Shown: positions 35,460 to 48,519, counted from the first letter of the stretch. The stretch is DNA of 64,000 bases from Urechis unicinctus (GCA_034190875.2 CM067343.1:63580976-63644975); one strand, 5' to 3'. Program-made: numbers and translations. Notes: a model not told the origin generated them from the letters alone.

Positions 35460-35640
35460 GCTGCTTACTACTTTCAATCTCTCACATCCGCGCCTAAGGT
35501 GGCATCAGATCATCAAAACACCCGATCTCCTGCGAATCGGCTTCTGCGCAGGCTGGGATGTTATGTTAGCATTGCGTGTAACATGTCTGCCATGGAGAGT
35601 GCAAAACACCAGGGGCGAGTGCCTTGCCTATGACCAGTTG
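35460..35640 (+). repeat. Interspersed repeat, related to 36200-36290
   Basis: Words such as 'atcggcttctgcg', 'aggct' and 'acatgtctgccat' followed by 'gagagtg' occur in the same order here and at 36215-36285. It is a dispersed, non-coding family of unknown class. Confidence 0.5.
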
Positions 35641-35665
35641 TGATATATCCAGATTGTTGCGGTTC

Positions 35666-35751
35666 CCTTTGAGTGAAGGATTACAGAAAAGTTGTCAAGG
35701 TTTTCTGGAAATCAACCGTTGACAACTTTTCTGGAATCCTTCACATAAAGG
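35666..35751. repeat. 33-bp-arm inverted repeat
   Basis: The arm 35666-35698 ('cctttgagtgaaggatt' ... 'gaaaagttgtcaa') is mirrored by 35719-35751 ('ttgacaacttttctgg' ... 'ccttcacataaagg'), with a 20-base loop and few mismatches. It may be a foldback relic. Confidence 0.75.
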
Positions 35752-36059
35752 AAATCGAAAAAGCAACTTCCGCTTTCCATAGAGTGAGCCAATCATTCAT
35801 CGAGTTTAGTAGAGGATCAGCCCACGAAGAAAACCTCTGACTGAATGGAAATTCAAGGGGATTTCCCAATATTCATTACATCATAACGTCCGTGTATTTC
35901 ATTTATCCGTTTATTCAAGGAGTTATAACCAATAGATATGTAACTCCTTGGTTTATTAAAAAAAAACAAAAAAAAACCCAACAATATTAGCTCAGGCTTA
36001 AACCGTTTTTCATATGCGACAACGAAAAACGAATTGCACTAAAGAGATTCCTTTTTCGT

Positions 36060-36185
36060 CCCCGTGCAATCAAAGAGCAGGCACTTTGTATAAATGTGTA
36101 TAAACACAAACACACATATATTTATGTGTACGCATAGGTGCTCGGTTTCCGTTGCCAAGCTTCCGAGCGCCGAGCCTTTATATCT
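36060..36185 (-). repeat. Interspersed repeat, inverted copy of 11430-11560
   Basis: Read on the minus strand this matches the element at 11430-11560, with 'ggcgctcggaagcttggcaa' near one end and 'ctttgattgcac' near the other. The TA/TG-rich middle differs in length. Confidence 0.6.
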
Positions 36186-36399
36186 CATTACACCACTCGT
36201 TGCACCCGATTTCCTTGCGCATCGGCTTCTGCGTAGGCTAGGACTCGCGTTAGCGTGGCGTCAAACATGTCTGCCATAGAGAGTGTTGTTGAAACTAATA
36301 TGTAAACAAGTTAAGAGAGATTTACTATGTAAACCAGTTATTTTTTTTGTAATCCTATATTTGTTTTCAAATGGCCGTTATTATTGCATTAATAACATA

Positions 36400-37920
36400 T
36401 GATACAATTAATGTTGTACTGAGAAAATAGTGTAGGGGATCAGTGCTCGCCTCGATTACGCCATGGTTGATGACGCAACAGACAAATCGACAAAAGAACA
36501 ACTGTCTTTTTGCGTGCGTTTCGTCGATGGGAGTTGCGTAGTCCGAGAAGAATTTCATGGATTCGTCGAGTGTGAATCTATCAAGGTAGCCACACTTTGC
36601 GTAAATATTGTAGAGTTCTTGCAAGAAGCAAATATCGATATACTTAAGATCAGAGCTCAGTGCTATGACGGTGCGTCAAACATATCTTGGAAATTTCGGG
36701 GACTTCATGCAAGCTCTTATTCGTGAACGTTCACCACATGCAAATAACGTGCATTGCAAATCGAATTGTTTGAATCTGTCTTTGGTCCATAGTTCGAACA
36801 TTCCTTGTCTCAGAACCATGATGTCGACTGTCCAGGACATAAGCTTCCTATTGAATTTTTCAGCTAAACGGTCGTTCGCATTCCAGGACGAGCTGTCACG
36901 TGACGTTACTACGCGAGAGGAAATGAAGCAGAGCACTAAGCTCCGTACTCCGTTAAAAACACGTTAGTCCAGTCGGGCAGACGCTCTTGAAACTTTCAAG
37001 AATGCGTTCCCTGTAGTGGTTCACTCATTGGAGACGTTGCAGGCAGATGGCGACGAAAAGGCGGGGCAATATCTGGCCGCCATATTGCGATTCGAATTTA
37101 TAATCGCGCTGCTTGTGGCGAAACACATTCTGAGTAGCACCGTTACCCTGACAAATCTCCTACAAAAGCTGGACAACCACTTGTTGCACGCTGTGAGAGA
37201 AACACACGTAGTTATTAAGCTGTGCAACGATGAAAGGGCTGACCAGTATGTTTGGGATGCTCTTTACGTCAAGGCCGTAGATGCTAGCGCAGATTTTGAC
37301 TTTCAATCATCAATGCCGAGAAGAGCTGGTCGACAGCAGAACAGAGCTAACCCTGATGTCCAAACGGTGTCCGATTACTACAGGGTCACTTTGTATAATG
37401 TTTTCCTGGACCATTTAAGTAGGAAATGGAAACTCGCATCCTGGGTAATGAAGATGATCGGTACGCAACACCTATTGCCTTCCAAACTGGCTGACCTGCG
37501 AGATAATATGCTGCCGACAATATATGCCGCCATTGCCCCCGACCTTCCTCAAACATACGAGACATTCAAGAAGGAAATTGCTAGATGGTGAGTTAGATTG
37601 AGTATGACAGACATTTAGGCTTCAAGACTCCAAGACACCCTTCAGCAGACGTGCAAGGACTTGTATCCTTGCATTTGAACCATCATCGGGGTCCTTTTGA
37701 CCATGTCACCAACGTCGGCCACATGTGAAAGGTCATTTAGTGGAATGAAACACATAAAAAAACTATTTGAGAACAACAATGACGTCTTACAGGCTGTCGT
37801 CGTTAGCCCTGATCCAAGTACACAAGGACATGAACATCGATGTTGACCAAGTAGTTAATGTGTTTGCCTCAGAGAAATGTTGGATAAATGTTACTTTGAC
37901 ATTGACTTGAAACGCATTCA
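36400..37920 (+). pseudogene. Broken hAT-family transposase (DUF4371/dimerisation type)
   Basis: The conceptual protein resembles hAT transposases of the group related to the THAP0/P52rIPK-like proteins. In order, it shows DDATDKSTKEQLSFCVRFVD and QCYDGASNIS (36450-36700), then CKSNCLNLSLVHSS (36750-36800) in another frame. An in-frame stop at about 36965 is followed by a 191-codon stretch from 37016. Next come a stop at 37588 and the C-terminal dimerisation motif ATCERSFSGMKHIK at about 37707-37750, with a further frame change. At least three frame changes and two stops make it non-functional. No terminal inverted repeats were identified, so the element's limits are unknown. Confidence 0.8.
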
Positions 37921-38644
37921 GATGTTGAGAGATGATGTCGTTAGTTCTTCATCTTGTCTTTTATTTGCAAAAAAACACTGATATTTTATGAATTTCAAAA
38001 ACATTTATAAGGTATACAAAATACTCGAGGGTTAAATCATTTTGTTTAACATAACGGCATAGCATATATTTAATTCAACAATATAATTATGTTAATGCAG
38101 AAAACAATTCTCAAGTGGGAAATAGCCAGCAAATAGTGTATTAATTAACTATATAAAATCAACGTTCAGTTGCTGGGAAATTTATTCCAGTCATGAGACT
38201 TAAATCTAAGTAAAATGCCATGATATATATGGTCTATGAAACATTCTTATTTGTACCAAATATACGCCAAAACGCACCTCAGACCCCCGTACAACTCGGC
38301 CTACACATTGATTGCATCCAAGCTACGCCCCTGAATTCTTAGGGGAATAAACGGGTTTGGAATGTTTACTTCAAAGGGCTCTACTTGCTACACCGGGACT
38401 ATTTATTTTGGAAACTGACCCGTTCGGAACATTAACTTCAAATATCAAGGTTGGGTATTAGAGGGGCGGGGGAATTATGACTCCCCCACAAAATATTACC
38501 AAAAAGGACGGTCACGGTTTATAACTTAAATACTGACCGCGAAACGGTGTTCAGGAGCAGGGTAGGACCGTTATCAGCGATGTGACATCGCACTTTGTAG
38601 CCCTGTAAATGACTATAGTTATATGCTATAGCGGTTTCTAGCTT

Positions 38645-39495
<851 letters not shown>

Positions 39496-39742
39496 TATAT
39501 GGCTCTTTGATGCCTTTTCTCTGTAACATTTTGGTCATGTCTGGGAGACAATATATCCGTGACCACAGATAGGATGTATATGAAACTTACATGGTTATTT
39601 AGAGAATGGCTGGGACTATAAAATATGTACATTTCATAAATTAGAAACTATTTTAAGGACAAAATGCGTGGCATCAAATGTTGGGTGAATACTGATGTTC
39701 TTGCAAAATACTCTCCAGACGACTGGAGATGAATGTAGTTGG

Positions 39743-40325
39743 CGACGAACCTAGCCCTACAAGCCGTCTGAGTAGACGCCTTACTCTGTTTGAAAACGAC
39801 GCAATGTTATAAATTTTGAGATCGATTCAGACCAAACATATCCATGGTAATTAGTTATAGTTCGATAAATTTGGAAGCGGTAGTTTGTTTTCAAGTTCAA
39901 GACCACGTATATCGCGCATGCTCATAATGACGTGACCCATCGACGATTATTGCTTCCTGCGTCTGAACTCGATAAGATACAGCATATTGTATTCAAAGTG
40001 CGTCAACGTGCTTCGCAAGCTTAGCAGGGAGGCAATGCGGATGAGGCGGCGGGAAATCACGCGACCCAATATTTTCTAAAATGGTGGTCATCGCATCGCG
40101 ATTTTTCGGAAATGATATATAGATGGCATTTCTTCAAGATCGCATCGATCGGTGGTAAGCTCTTGGTGCGATACGCCGTATTTTTTTACAGGCTCTTGAT
40201 ATATGTTGTTTTCTAGATGCCAAACCCAGCGATATAGTCAAACGCATGTTTTAATGTGCGCCCTAAAATATTGGAGCAGAACGGTATATATTTATATTAC
40301 CGTTCGACCGGAGCTAACACAAACC
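39743..40325 (+). mobile_element. Longer copy of the 9-bp-TSD element family
   Basis: The element spans 39752-40316, beginning 'tagccctacaagccgtctg' and ending 'ttaccgttcgaccggagcta'. The interior matches the copy at 59677-60426 in words such as 'agatcgattcaga', 'tttatagttcgat' and 'ggctcttgatatatgtt'. The flanks 39743-39751 and 40317-40325 agree at 6 of 9 positions, consistent with an old 9-bp target duplication. No transposase frame was recognised. Confidence 0.7.
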
Positions 40326-42026
40326 CTTCTCTTCTTCCTGTGGAACAAACTGGAACATTGACTAGACTCTATCCTTAGAGCAGCACTATCCAAAGACAAA
40401 AAGAAGGCCTACAGCAGAGCATAGTCGCTTGTACAAGAATATGGTGTCATAGACAACATTTCAGTTCTAGCACTGACTTTGCAGAACATGACCAACTCCA
40501 TCGTCTTCAGCCTCCAGATATCATACATCAGGGACTGTGTTATGCAAGACTATCATAACGTATCAGCATTTTTATTAATTAATGTAAACTGTTAGTCAAG
40601 GTCCCCTATCCCCTTGACTGCAGGCCCTGTTTACGTGTTAATGATTTTCAATAGTGGCGCCTAGGGCGAGAAGCGTAGCGGAACCCCTGGAGTCTGGGAC
40701 GCTGACTAGTGAACTGATATTCTTTGACCTATATAGCGCCTTGTCATCACCGGCTGTCAGCCCTGCTATCTCTTGGTGATTGTGCGCTAAATTCCCTTGT
40801 TGTATCCTACTGCGACATCAGAAGATCAAGGAGGTCGTACAATAGGGGTCAATGACATATACAGCTTTAATAGTTACCCATGCTGAACCTCTTATAGACC
40901 CTTCCAGAGCTCTCAAAATTTATGACAATTCAGGACAAACCTTGAAATAACCTTGACTTTCTGCACTTTTTTTCGTCCAAACGGTGATCATTTGAGTAAA
41001 ATCAATCCGAATATATGTTAACGATGTCAAGGTGAACTTATTGGAACGAACTTGGAATGTTTTTCAGTTCCCCTTTACCACCCAATGTGTTGCGAGCCTC
41101 ATAAGTGTGTCTCTCTCAGAATATTATGATATGTTGTTCATTACACCATTAGTACATTAAGTGTGTCATATAAATTGTATATTAAATAGCATTTACGCGC
41201 CAAATTTCGTTTAGGTATATTCATAAATTGAGCAACAACCTTATATATACATATATATATATATATATTTATTATACCCACGGTTCATTTGTGTCGTGAA
41301 CTGCGTATAACCTTCGATTCGGGGCATTGATTGTTTTTCAAGCAAAATAACCTGTTTTTGTAATTGGGCCAATATTTTTTTTTGCATATTTCTTAATTTC
41401 ACCTGCTACGGTTGTAATATATATATTCAACATCTTACTGTGGGTAGGGTATCTGAGGACGCAAATACAGCGGAAATACCTACGGCTAGTCGTGGTACAA
41501 GATACAGAATTATCTGAGATCGAGAGATGCTGAGTAATTGCACAGATGAATGAAGATGTCGTTAGCACAGGGGCCATCTTCATTTAGGCTACAACCTAGC
41601 GCGTAATCATTTCGTCATAGCCTGCTACCTCCATATACCTGTGGTAAATATCCACAAACATACCTATGGGCAGCACTTACAGCAAAATATGTTTTCTCAT
41701 ATATTGAAAGGTTAATTTAATGTCCATTGCAGGTGATATCATACTTATGTTTAGGTAGCTATTATTTTCAATTGACAACAGTGCTCCCCGCCAGGTCATG
41801 TCCTTCAGCAAGGCCAAGGTCAATTTGGTAAACTTGAAAAACTTCAGCATGTAACGCGTTTTAAATGTCTTTAAATAGCTGCTACGGTCTATCGAGAATC
41901 GCGGCTTCTGAAAGAATATACGTTGGAGTCATGCAAAGCGACAGTTGCTGTCTGTTCATAACGTGATGAGACCTTAGAAATCTCCAAAATCAGTGTTTAA
42001 TTAATCCCTAACAGAGGATACAAGTC
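40326..42026. other. Intergenic, no gene recognised
   Basis: About 1.7 kb between the transposon copy and the mucin-like gene's start codon. It probably contains that gene's promoter, but no clear TATA box or initiator stood out. A short (AT)n run lies at about 41250-41270. The 81-codon minus-strand frame at 41338-41583 has no recognisable motif. Confidence 0.45.
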
Positions 42027-45000
42027 ATGGCTGGAGTGTGCAAGCTTCGATTATCGGCTGCATTCGTTTGCATCCTTCTGCATCTCGCTCTATCCGGTAA
42101 GACATAATCTGACTGTTTGTGGGAATTTTAATTTTTCCCACAACAACATCGCTTTGCTAATTTCTGGAAAAGTTACGAAGTGATATCCGCTCCCAAAGGA
42201 GTCTAAAGAACCCCGTAAATAAAGAGGCAGTGTGATTAGTAGTAGCTGATATTGACAAGCGTATCAACAAGCATGTTAAGACGACGTCAGGACGAGCCCT
42301 GCGACCTGAACGCTCTTCACGACCGAGCAAGCACAACAGCCATTGTGGGTACCTCACTCGACTGATAGATGGTGGTTTTTTTGTGGAAGACCAGACTGTA
42401 AATATGTTACAATATGATGTCAAATTTTTTGACATAAAGAGTTTATCTAGACAAAATTAAAAGTGCAGTCGTGAAGTGACTGAGCGCGTGGCGGAAAAAT
42501 ATGCGATGCTTGTGTGGAGGCAATGATCGTAACATGTCTCACAATCATGAGTATTTATCTCTTCAGTGGGGCGTGTGTATGTGTGTGTGTGTGGGGGGGG
42601 GGGGGTGGTAGGAATCTGCGGTTTGTGGGCTGCAACTGTATGGGTAGTTAGCTATTTACTTAACCAACGTTTTTTTCTCTAACAGGCTCAAATAAAAATT
42701 GGCGCGAACATACGAAGCCAAGATGACGTAGGGCCGTGGGTCCTGATTTTATCAAAACCATTTCCTATGAGTTCCACGTTGTATATCAAGAGATTTTTTT
42801 CCCCAATAATTAACAATTCTGCAATTTTCTCCCTAGCATGCACTTATTTCAAGAAGCCTATTTGGACTAAACCGTCAAATGAGTGCTTTTAATGACACAT
42901 ATTTAATCTTATAACGCTGTACCAGCAACCTGATATTGTAGTATCGACAATTATTGCTGTTATCACCTAATGATGAAGGGTGGTTTATATTCCAGCTTCG
43001 GCAGCTGCAACCGCGAAGCCAACACATCTATATATAGTCTTCTTCAGTATCCAGCACATAACCTTTTGGTCAAATATTTATTTATTTTCAAATGTCACCT
43101 TGATGAAGAATGGGTTAAGTAGTTAAGCAGATTGGCTATTGAAATGTGAGCCTTGTTTAACTTTTGACTATAACAGATGTTACGAGCCAAGCCCCGGCAG
43201 TCTTCCGAACTACTGGAGCGTCAACAACTGCATCAACTGAAACATCCCTTCCGCCATCAACCGCATTCTCAACCATGTCACAAAAGGAATCCTCAACGGA
43301 AACAACATCTTATTCGTCAAGCGGCGCTGTGACAGAGGCTACAACTATTCGACCAACTGAATATTCATCAGGTCTCACTACAGAGTCATCAACCGTCACT
43401 GTGGCTGATCAATCATCTATCAGCGCAGCTTTCAAATCAACTGCAAATACAACCGACCAATCAACTGTAAGCAGAGCCGACCAATCATCTATCAAATTTG
43501 CTGACCAATCAACTGTCACTATAGCTACCCAATCAACTGTCCATGAGACTGACCAATCAACACTCAATGTGGTTGACCAATCAACTGTCACTATAGCTTA
43601 CCAATCAACTGTTACTGGTATAGACCAATTAACAGTCAGTGCAGCCGATCAATCGACTGTCAGAATAGCTAAACAATCAACTGTCACTGGGACTGACCAG
43701 TCAACTGTCAGTGTAGCGACCATTCAGCTGCTGCTTGGCCTTACCAATCAACTGTCAGTGCAGTTGACCAATCAACTGTTGCTGGGACAAACCAATCAAC
43801 TATCAGTGCAGTTGACCAATCAACTGTTGCTGGGACAAACCAATCAACTATCAGTGCAGTTGACCAATCAACTGTTGCTGGGACAAACCAATCAACTGTC
43901 AGTGCAGTTGACCAATCAACTGTTGCTGGGACAAACCAATCAACTGTCAGTGCAGTTGACGAATCAACTGTTACTGGGACAAATCAATCAACTGTCAGTG
44001 CAGTTGACCAATCAACTGTTGCTGGGACAAACCAATCAACTGTCCAACGAATCAACTGTCAGGGCAAACCAATCAACTATCAGTGCAGTTGACGAATCAA
44101 CTGTTGCTGGTACAAACCAATCAACTGTCAGTGCAGTTGACCAATCAACTGTTGCTGGGACAAACCAATCAACTGTCAGTGCAGTTGACGAATCAACTGT
44201 TGCTTGGACAAACCAATCAACTGTCAGTGCAGTTGACGGATCAACTGTCACAGGGGTTGTGTCACCTGTGGATCAATCAACCTTTTCAACTCCAGAATAT
44301 ACACCAGGTCGTTCAGGTAAGAGAAACTCTTTGTTGCTTATCTTAGCAACTCCCGTTTAATACCTTCACTCTCCAATTACGACAGCTTGTACAGATAGGA
44401 TTTGTTCACACAACCTGGGGAGGGTCATTCATTTTCGGCCACTATTTTACATCCCGATAACAAGAAACCATCTTGTCATGGTCGAAGAGAAACGTGGCGC
44501 GAGGAGTTACCATCATGAGTCAAATATTAGAAGTGTATCCCCACCGCCATAAACAACCACGAATTAATCGACTGGGGTGTTCGCGCATCGAGTCGTGTCT
44601 CCGGAGAAGCGACTTATGGGGTCATTGACTTGTGTATGCATCGATAAACGCACGAGCGAGCACGACCCAAGCACAAGCTCAGTTCTTAGTATTTAACTTC
44701 GGGTCGCTATCGTTCTCATTGATCACATTAGACCTAGTCGGTCACTTATCCGAAGCTATATATCCAACTTTTCATATTAAATTAAGAGTACTTACTGTTG
44801 AGTGTATCCTGTTGCTTGAAACAAACCTTAGAGAATCAGTTGGAATTCCAGTGATATTTATACAGTCAGTCAGATCGTCTTAGTCACTTACATTCCCCTA
44901 TTTATAGACTGTCGTAAATTAGTATGACGTCATTCGGTCGTGGTTATTTCAGAGATTTACGTCTAAACCGTTGCTGTGTCATGTGCATAGGATATCATCA

Positions 45001-47455
45001 TATAGAAAATCGTATGATACCATTTGTATATGATTTTCTATAACCACCACGGGGATGTAACTTGCCTTTAGCCCAAGCTCTAATTTTATGTACTCCATAC
45101 ATATATCTATACAACAATTGGAACGAAATACGAACGCATAAGATATGTAATTCAGAAGCTAAATAAAACATTCACAAAATTATTTCAACTTTTCGGATGG
45201 GGATTTATTATTATAATCATTCTTGTTGCAGAACATGGAAGAGACAAAAAACTCGGTGAGTACTATTTGCTGCGTTGCATATTGACTTATACAGTTAATG
45301 GGATCAAATGGAGCATTACGACGGCGCGGCTTTTAGGGTTTACAAAGGGGGCTGTTCTAACAAAACGTGTTCAGATAAAATACCATTTGTTGCTTAAGTG
45401 ACTTAAGGTGCGTTTCAATGGATTCTATTTGTAGTTGTTCGATGCGTTACGTCCATGTTCAGATATTGCAGTCGACGCCAAGGCCCCCATGTCAGTCTAG
45501 ATGAATATCTTTCTCTCCTCAATTTATCAATATCGTGTGCACTGTGACCGTCGGGGATTCGACGATGGCTTGCGAGAGGTGTAGCGAGTAATTGATACGG
45601 CGAACTGTAGATGTAATCCTTTATTTACGAAGTTGTAGATCGGCACGCTCTCTCAGGACCTCTAAATTCACGTCATATACACTAATCCCTTTGAAACAAA
45701 CAGAACTTATTTCGATCTAGCCATAGCCCTCACACAATTAACATTCCAAGCTATCAACTTCAAACCCCTTTTACTCCCGAAACGTATCAGAATTACAGGT
45801 AATTAACACCAGGCCCTTTGATCTCAACTTTAAACCTTATCAATATTCAACCTTAATCCCTTTCATGTTTAGTCAGTAATTGTGGCAATGTCCAGTGCGG
45901 GCAGATGCCAGTGGACATCCAATCAGAATGCGCCACCTATGTCCAGCCCACATTTTGCCCTATAAATACAACGACAAACCTCATATATCAGACTTGGAAA
46001 TATATATCGTACGCATCTACAACTTCGAACATCTCAACATCACAGTTGTAGTAAAGACCATCCAAACATCCCCAGAGCGTGCCGATCTGATATATGAGGT
46101 TTGTCGTTGTATCAGACTTGGAAATATATATCGTACGCATCTACAACTTCGAACATCTCAACATCACAGTTGTAGTAAAGACCATCCAAACATCCCCAGA
46201 GCGTGCCGATCTGATATATGAGGTTTGTCGTTGTATCAGACTTGGAAATATATATCGTACGCATCTACAACTTCGAACATCTCAACATCACAGTTGTAGT
46301 AAAGACCATCCAAACATCCCCAGAGCGTGCCGATCTGATATATGAGGTTTGTCGTTGTATTTATAGGGCAAAATGTGGGCTGGACATAGGTGGCGCATTC
46401 TGATTGGATGTCCACTGGCATCTGCCCGCACTGGACATTGCCGCAATTACTGACTAAACATGAAAGGGATTAAGGTTGAATATTGATAAGGTTTAAAGTT
46501 GAGATCAAAGGGCCTGGTGTTAATTACCTGTAATTCTGATACGTTTCGGGAGTTGAAGGGGTTTGAAGTTGATAGCTTGGAATGTTAATTGTGTGAGGGC
46601 TATGGCTAGATCGAAATAAGTTCTGTTTGTTTTAAAGGGATTAGTGTATATGACGTGAATTTAGAGGTCCTGAGAGTCTTGTGAAATGTATGAGGGTCTG
46701 GCTGTGATAGAGGGCTGTGATAGCACTCGTCTGCGCATGTCTGTTCCATATCCGATATGTATGATATCCGAGATCAGCTCGAAAACCATGCGTGAACCAC
46801 GAGGCTTATGCGTATAAACGTATCTTTCTCTCCTCAATTTATCAATATCGTGTGCACTGTGACCGTCGGGGATTCGACGATGGCTTGCGAGAGGTGTAGC
46901 GAGTAATTGATACGGCGAACTGTAGATGTAATCCTTTATTTACGAAGTTGTAGATCGGAACGCTCTCTCAGGACCTCTAAATTCACGTCATATAGAGGTC
47001 CTGAGAGTCTTGTGAAATGTATGAGGGTCTGGCTGTGATAGAGGGCTGTGATAGCACTCGTCTGCGCATGTCTGTTCCATATCCGATATGTATGATATCC
47101 GAGATCAGCTCGAAAACCATGCGTGAACCACGAGGCTTATGCGTATAAACGTTGACCTTGCAGTCCCTATTTTGTCGATTCGACTGCGAATAACCACATG
47201 ACCATGATAAGCTTATTTTCATTGACGTCAGCTTGTTTCAGAGGTTGTATGCGTATGATTTCATCCTATAGTTCTTTTGCAGGTATCACCGTGGCCATTG
47301 TCTTGGGTGTGTTGGTTGGCTTTGCTCTCATTAACGCGATCATTTGTTGTATTACCAGGTGAGATTATTACTACTATATGTGTCTACTGGGAAATACTTT
47401 AATAGTAATTTCATCATCATCATCTCCATCATCATCATCATCTCCATCATCACCG

Positions 47456-47493
<38 letters not shown>

Positions 47494-47522
47494 TCCATCA
47501 TCACCGTCATCATCATCATCAT

Positions 47523-47576
<54 letters not shown>

Positions 47577-48420
47577 CTCCATCATCACCGTCATCATCAT
47601 CATCATCTCCATCATCGTAATCTTTGTTATCTTCGCCATCGTCGTCATCATTACCATCGGTATGATACCCATCATCACTTTCATCATCGTCGCAGTCGTC
47701 GATATCTAAGTCATTACCCCCATCTCAGTCACCATAATCAAAATCCGTGCCATCATCATCGTCGTCATCATCATCATGGTCCTCATATCAACATCAACAT
47801 CGTCATTACTGTTCTTCGTCATTATCTTCGCCGCCGTCATATAACCGGAGTCGAATGGCTGTTTTTTTTTATACAGGAAATGCAAGCGGATAAGGAAGAA
47901 GGGATCGAACAGTCGTCATTATGCGGTCAGTCACCCTCGACCGGGTGAAAACAACATGGAGAGCTGGGATAACGGCATGCGTCTAGAACGCACCTCCTAT
48001 TCCCGTTCTGGACCTCCTCCGGCTGCCAGCTCCTCCTACGACGTTGAGAGCCAGCTGCCTCTGACGGGTGTAAAAGATGATTCACGTTCCGTTAAACCGA
48101 CTGACGATGAGGTAAATCCACCCCAGATGGAGAAGCCAAGTGTCACTGAGCAAGATGGTTTAGGCGGGAGTATTGCGCAACCTGAGGAGAAATCCTCTCC
48201 GGCCTCGTCACGGCAGTCGCACGAGGGAGACGCCCCTATCCAAACAACCTCGGCACATGACGACGGTATACGAGTCAATGTCGCGTTCGAAGAAGATGCC
48301 GACGGAGGATCGTCGGACGCTGAGGAAGGCACACACATTGACGCTACAAAGAGGGCGTCTGAAAGTTCGGATGATAACGGGGATATAGAAGACTGGCTGA
48401 AGGGTTCCAAACGAAGATAG
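42027..48420 (+). CDS. Mucin-like type I transmembrane protein
   Basis: Five exons join in phase: 42027-42096 (ATG and a signal peptide, with LSAAFVCILLHLALS as hydrophobic core), 43177-44316 (ectodomain), 45232-45255, 47283-47358 (membrane segment ITVAIVLGVLVGFALINAII), and 47877-48420 (cytoplasmic tail ending at TAG). The ectodomain starts with a Ser/Thr-rich stretch and continues as a 16-residue repeat of two 8-residue halves, each built on DQSTV or NQSTV, as expected for heavy O-glycosylation. The tail of about 180 residues starts with a basic KCKRIRKK stop-transfer and is rich in Ser, Asp and Glu. The product is about 618 residues. A poly(A) signal follows at 48513. I cannot name an orthologue; a cell-surface mucin role is inferred from architecture alone. 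Inside the repeat, two indels shift the frame over 43719-44043. Confidence 0.75.
43440..44265 (+). repeat. Coding minisatellite, 48-bp unit of two 24-bp halves
   Basis: The 48-bp unit runs 'gttgaccaatcaactgttgc' then 'tgggacaaaccaatcaactg' then 'tcagtgca' and encodes 16 residues. Each half contains 'caatcaact', coding QST. The left part (43440-43715) is diverged and the right part (43780-44240) is nearly uniform. Because 48 is a multiple of three, the reading frame is normally kept; it is broken only by the indels at about 43719 and 44043. Confidence 0.9.
45650..46676. mobile_element. 1,027-bp palindromic (foldback-type) element
   Basis: The left arm 45650-45992 and the right arm 46334-46676 are each 343 bp and near-perfect reverse complements; the outer ends read 'ctctcaggacctctaaattc' and its complement. 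The 341-bp spacer is made of 124-bp tandem repeats. No transposase is encoded. It is either a foldback-type transposon or a palindrome made by inverted duplication. No clear target-site duplication was found at the ends. Confidence 0.85.
45993..46333. repeat. 124-bp tandem repeat, 2.75 copies, in the palindrome spacer
   Basis: The word 'cttggaaatatatatcgtac' starts at 45993, 46117 and 46241, each 124 bp apart, and copies are almost identical. Each unit includes 'tgatatatgaggtttgtcg', which is also the innermost part of the palindrome's right arm, so the repeats seem to have grown from the arm edge. The repeated short open frames here are artefacts. Confidence 0.92.
47402..47625. repeat. (TCA)n microsatellite with interruptions
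   Basis: About 220 bp of TCA/ATC triplets with regular 'ctccatcatcaccg' interruptions. It lies in the last intron of the mucin-like gene, starting 44 bp after the donor at 47358. Open frames coding poly-Ser, poly-Ile or poly-Met are artefacts. Confidence 0.95.
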
Positions 48421-48512
48421 ATATGTTGGTAATAGGTGTAGCGTTATATGAATGACAATTTAGTGGGTACTACGTTTTTAAATGGGATGGATGTCTCATG
48501 GTTCCAAGGCTA

Positions 48513-48518
48513 AATAAA
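48513..48518 (+). promoter_or_regulatory. Polyadenylation signal AATAAA of the mucin-like gene
   Basis: A perfect AATAAA lies 93 bp after the TAG stop codon. Cleavage would be expected within a few tens of bases downstream. Confidence 0.6.
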
Positions 48519-48519
48519 G

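Larger units (their letters stand above)
45506..47150. repeat. Direct duplication, copy 1 with and copy 2 without the palindrome
   Basis: Block A (45506-45679) recurs as A' (46821-46994), and block B (46664-46820) recurs as B' (46995-47150). The repeat spacing is 1,315 bp. In copy 1, A and B are separated by the interior of the 1,027-bp palindrome; in copy 2 they are directly fused. All of it lies in the intron between mucin exons 45232-45255 and 47283-47358. Confidence 0.88.

Noticed and set aside
46094-46403. Repeated identical open frames of 61 to 83 codons
   Set aside because: They are copies of one frame across the 124-bp tandem repeat in the palindrome spacer.
47344-47709. 121-codon poly-Ile and related poly-Ser and poly-Met frames
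   Set aside because: These are readings of the (TCA)n microsatellite in the last intron of the mucin-like gene.
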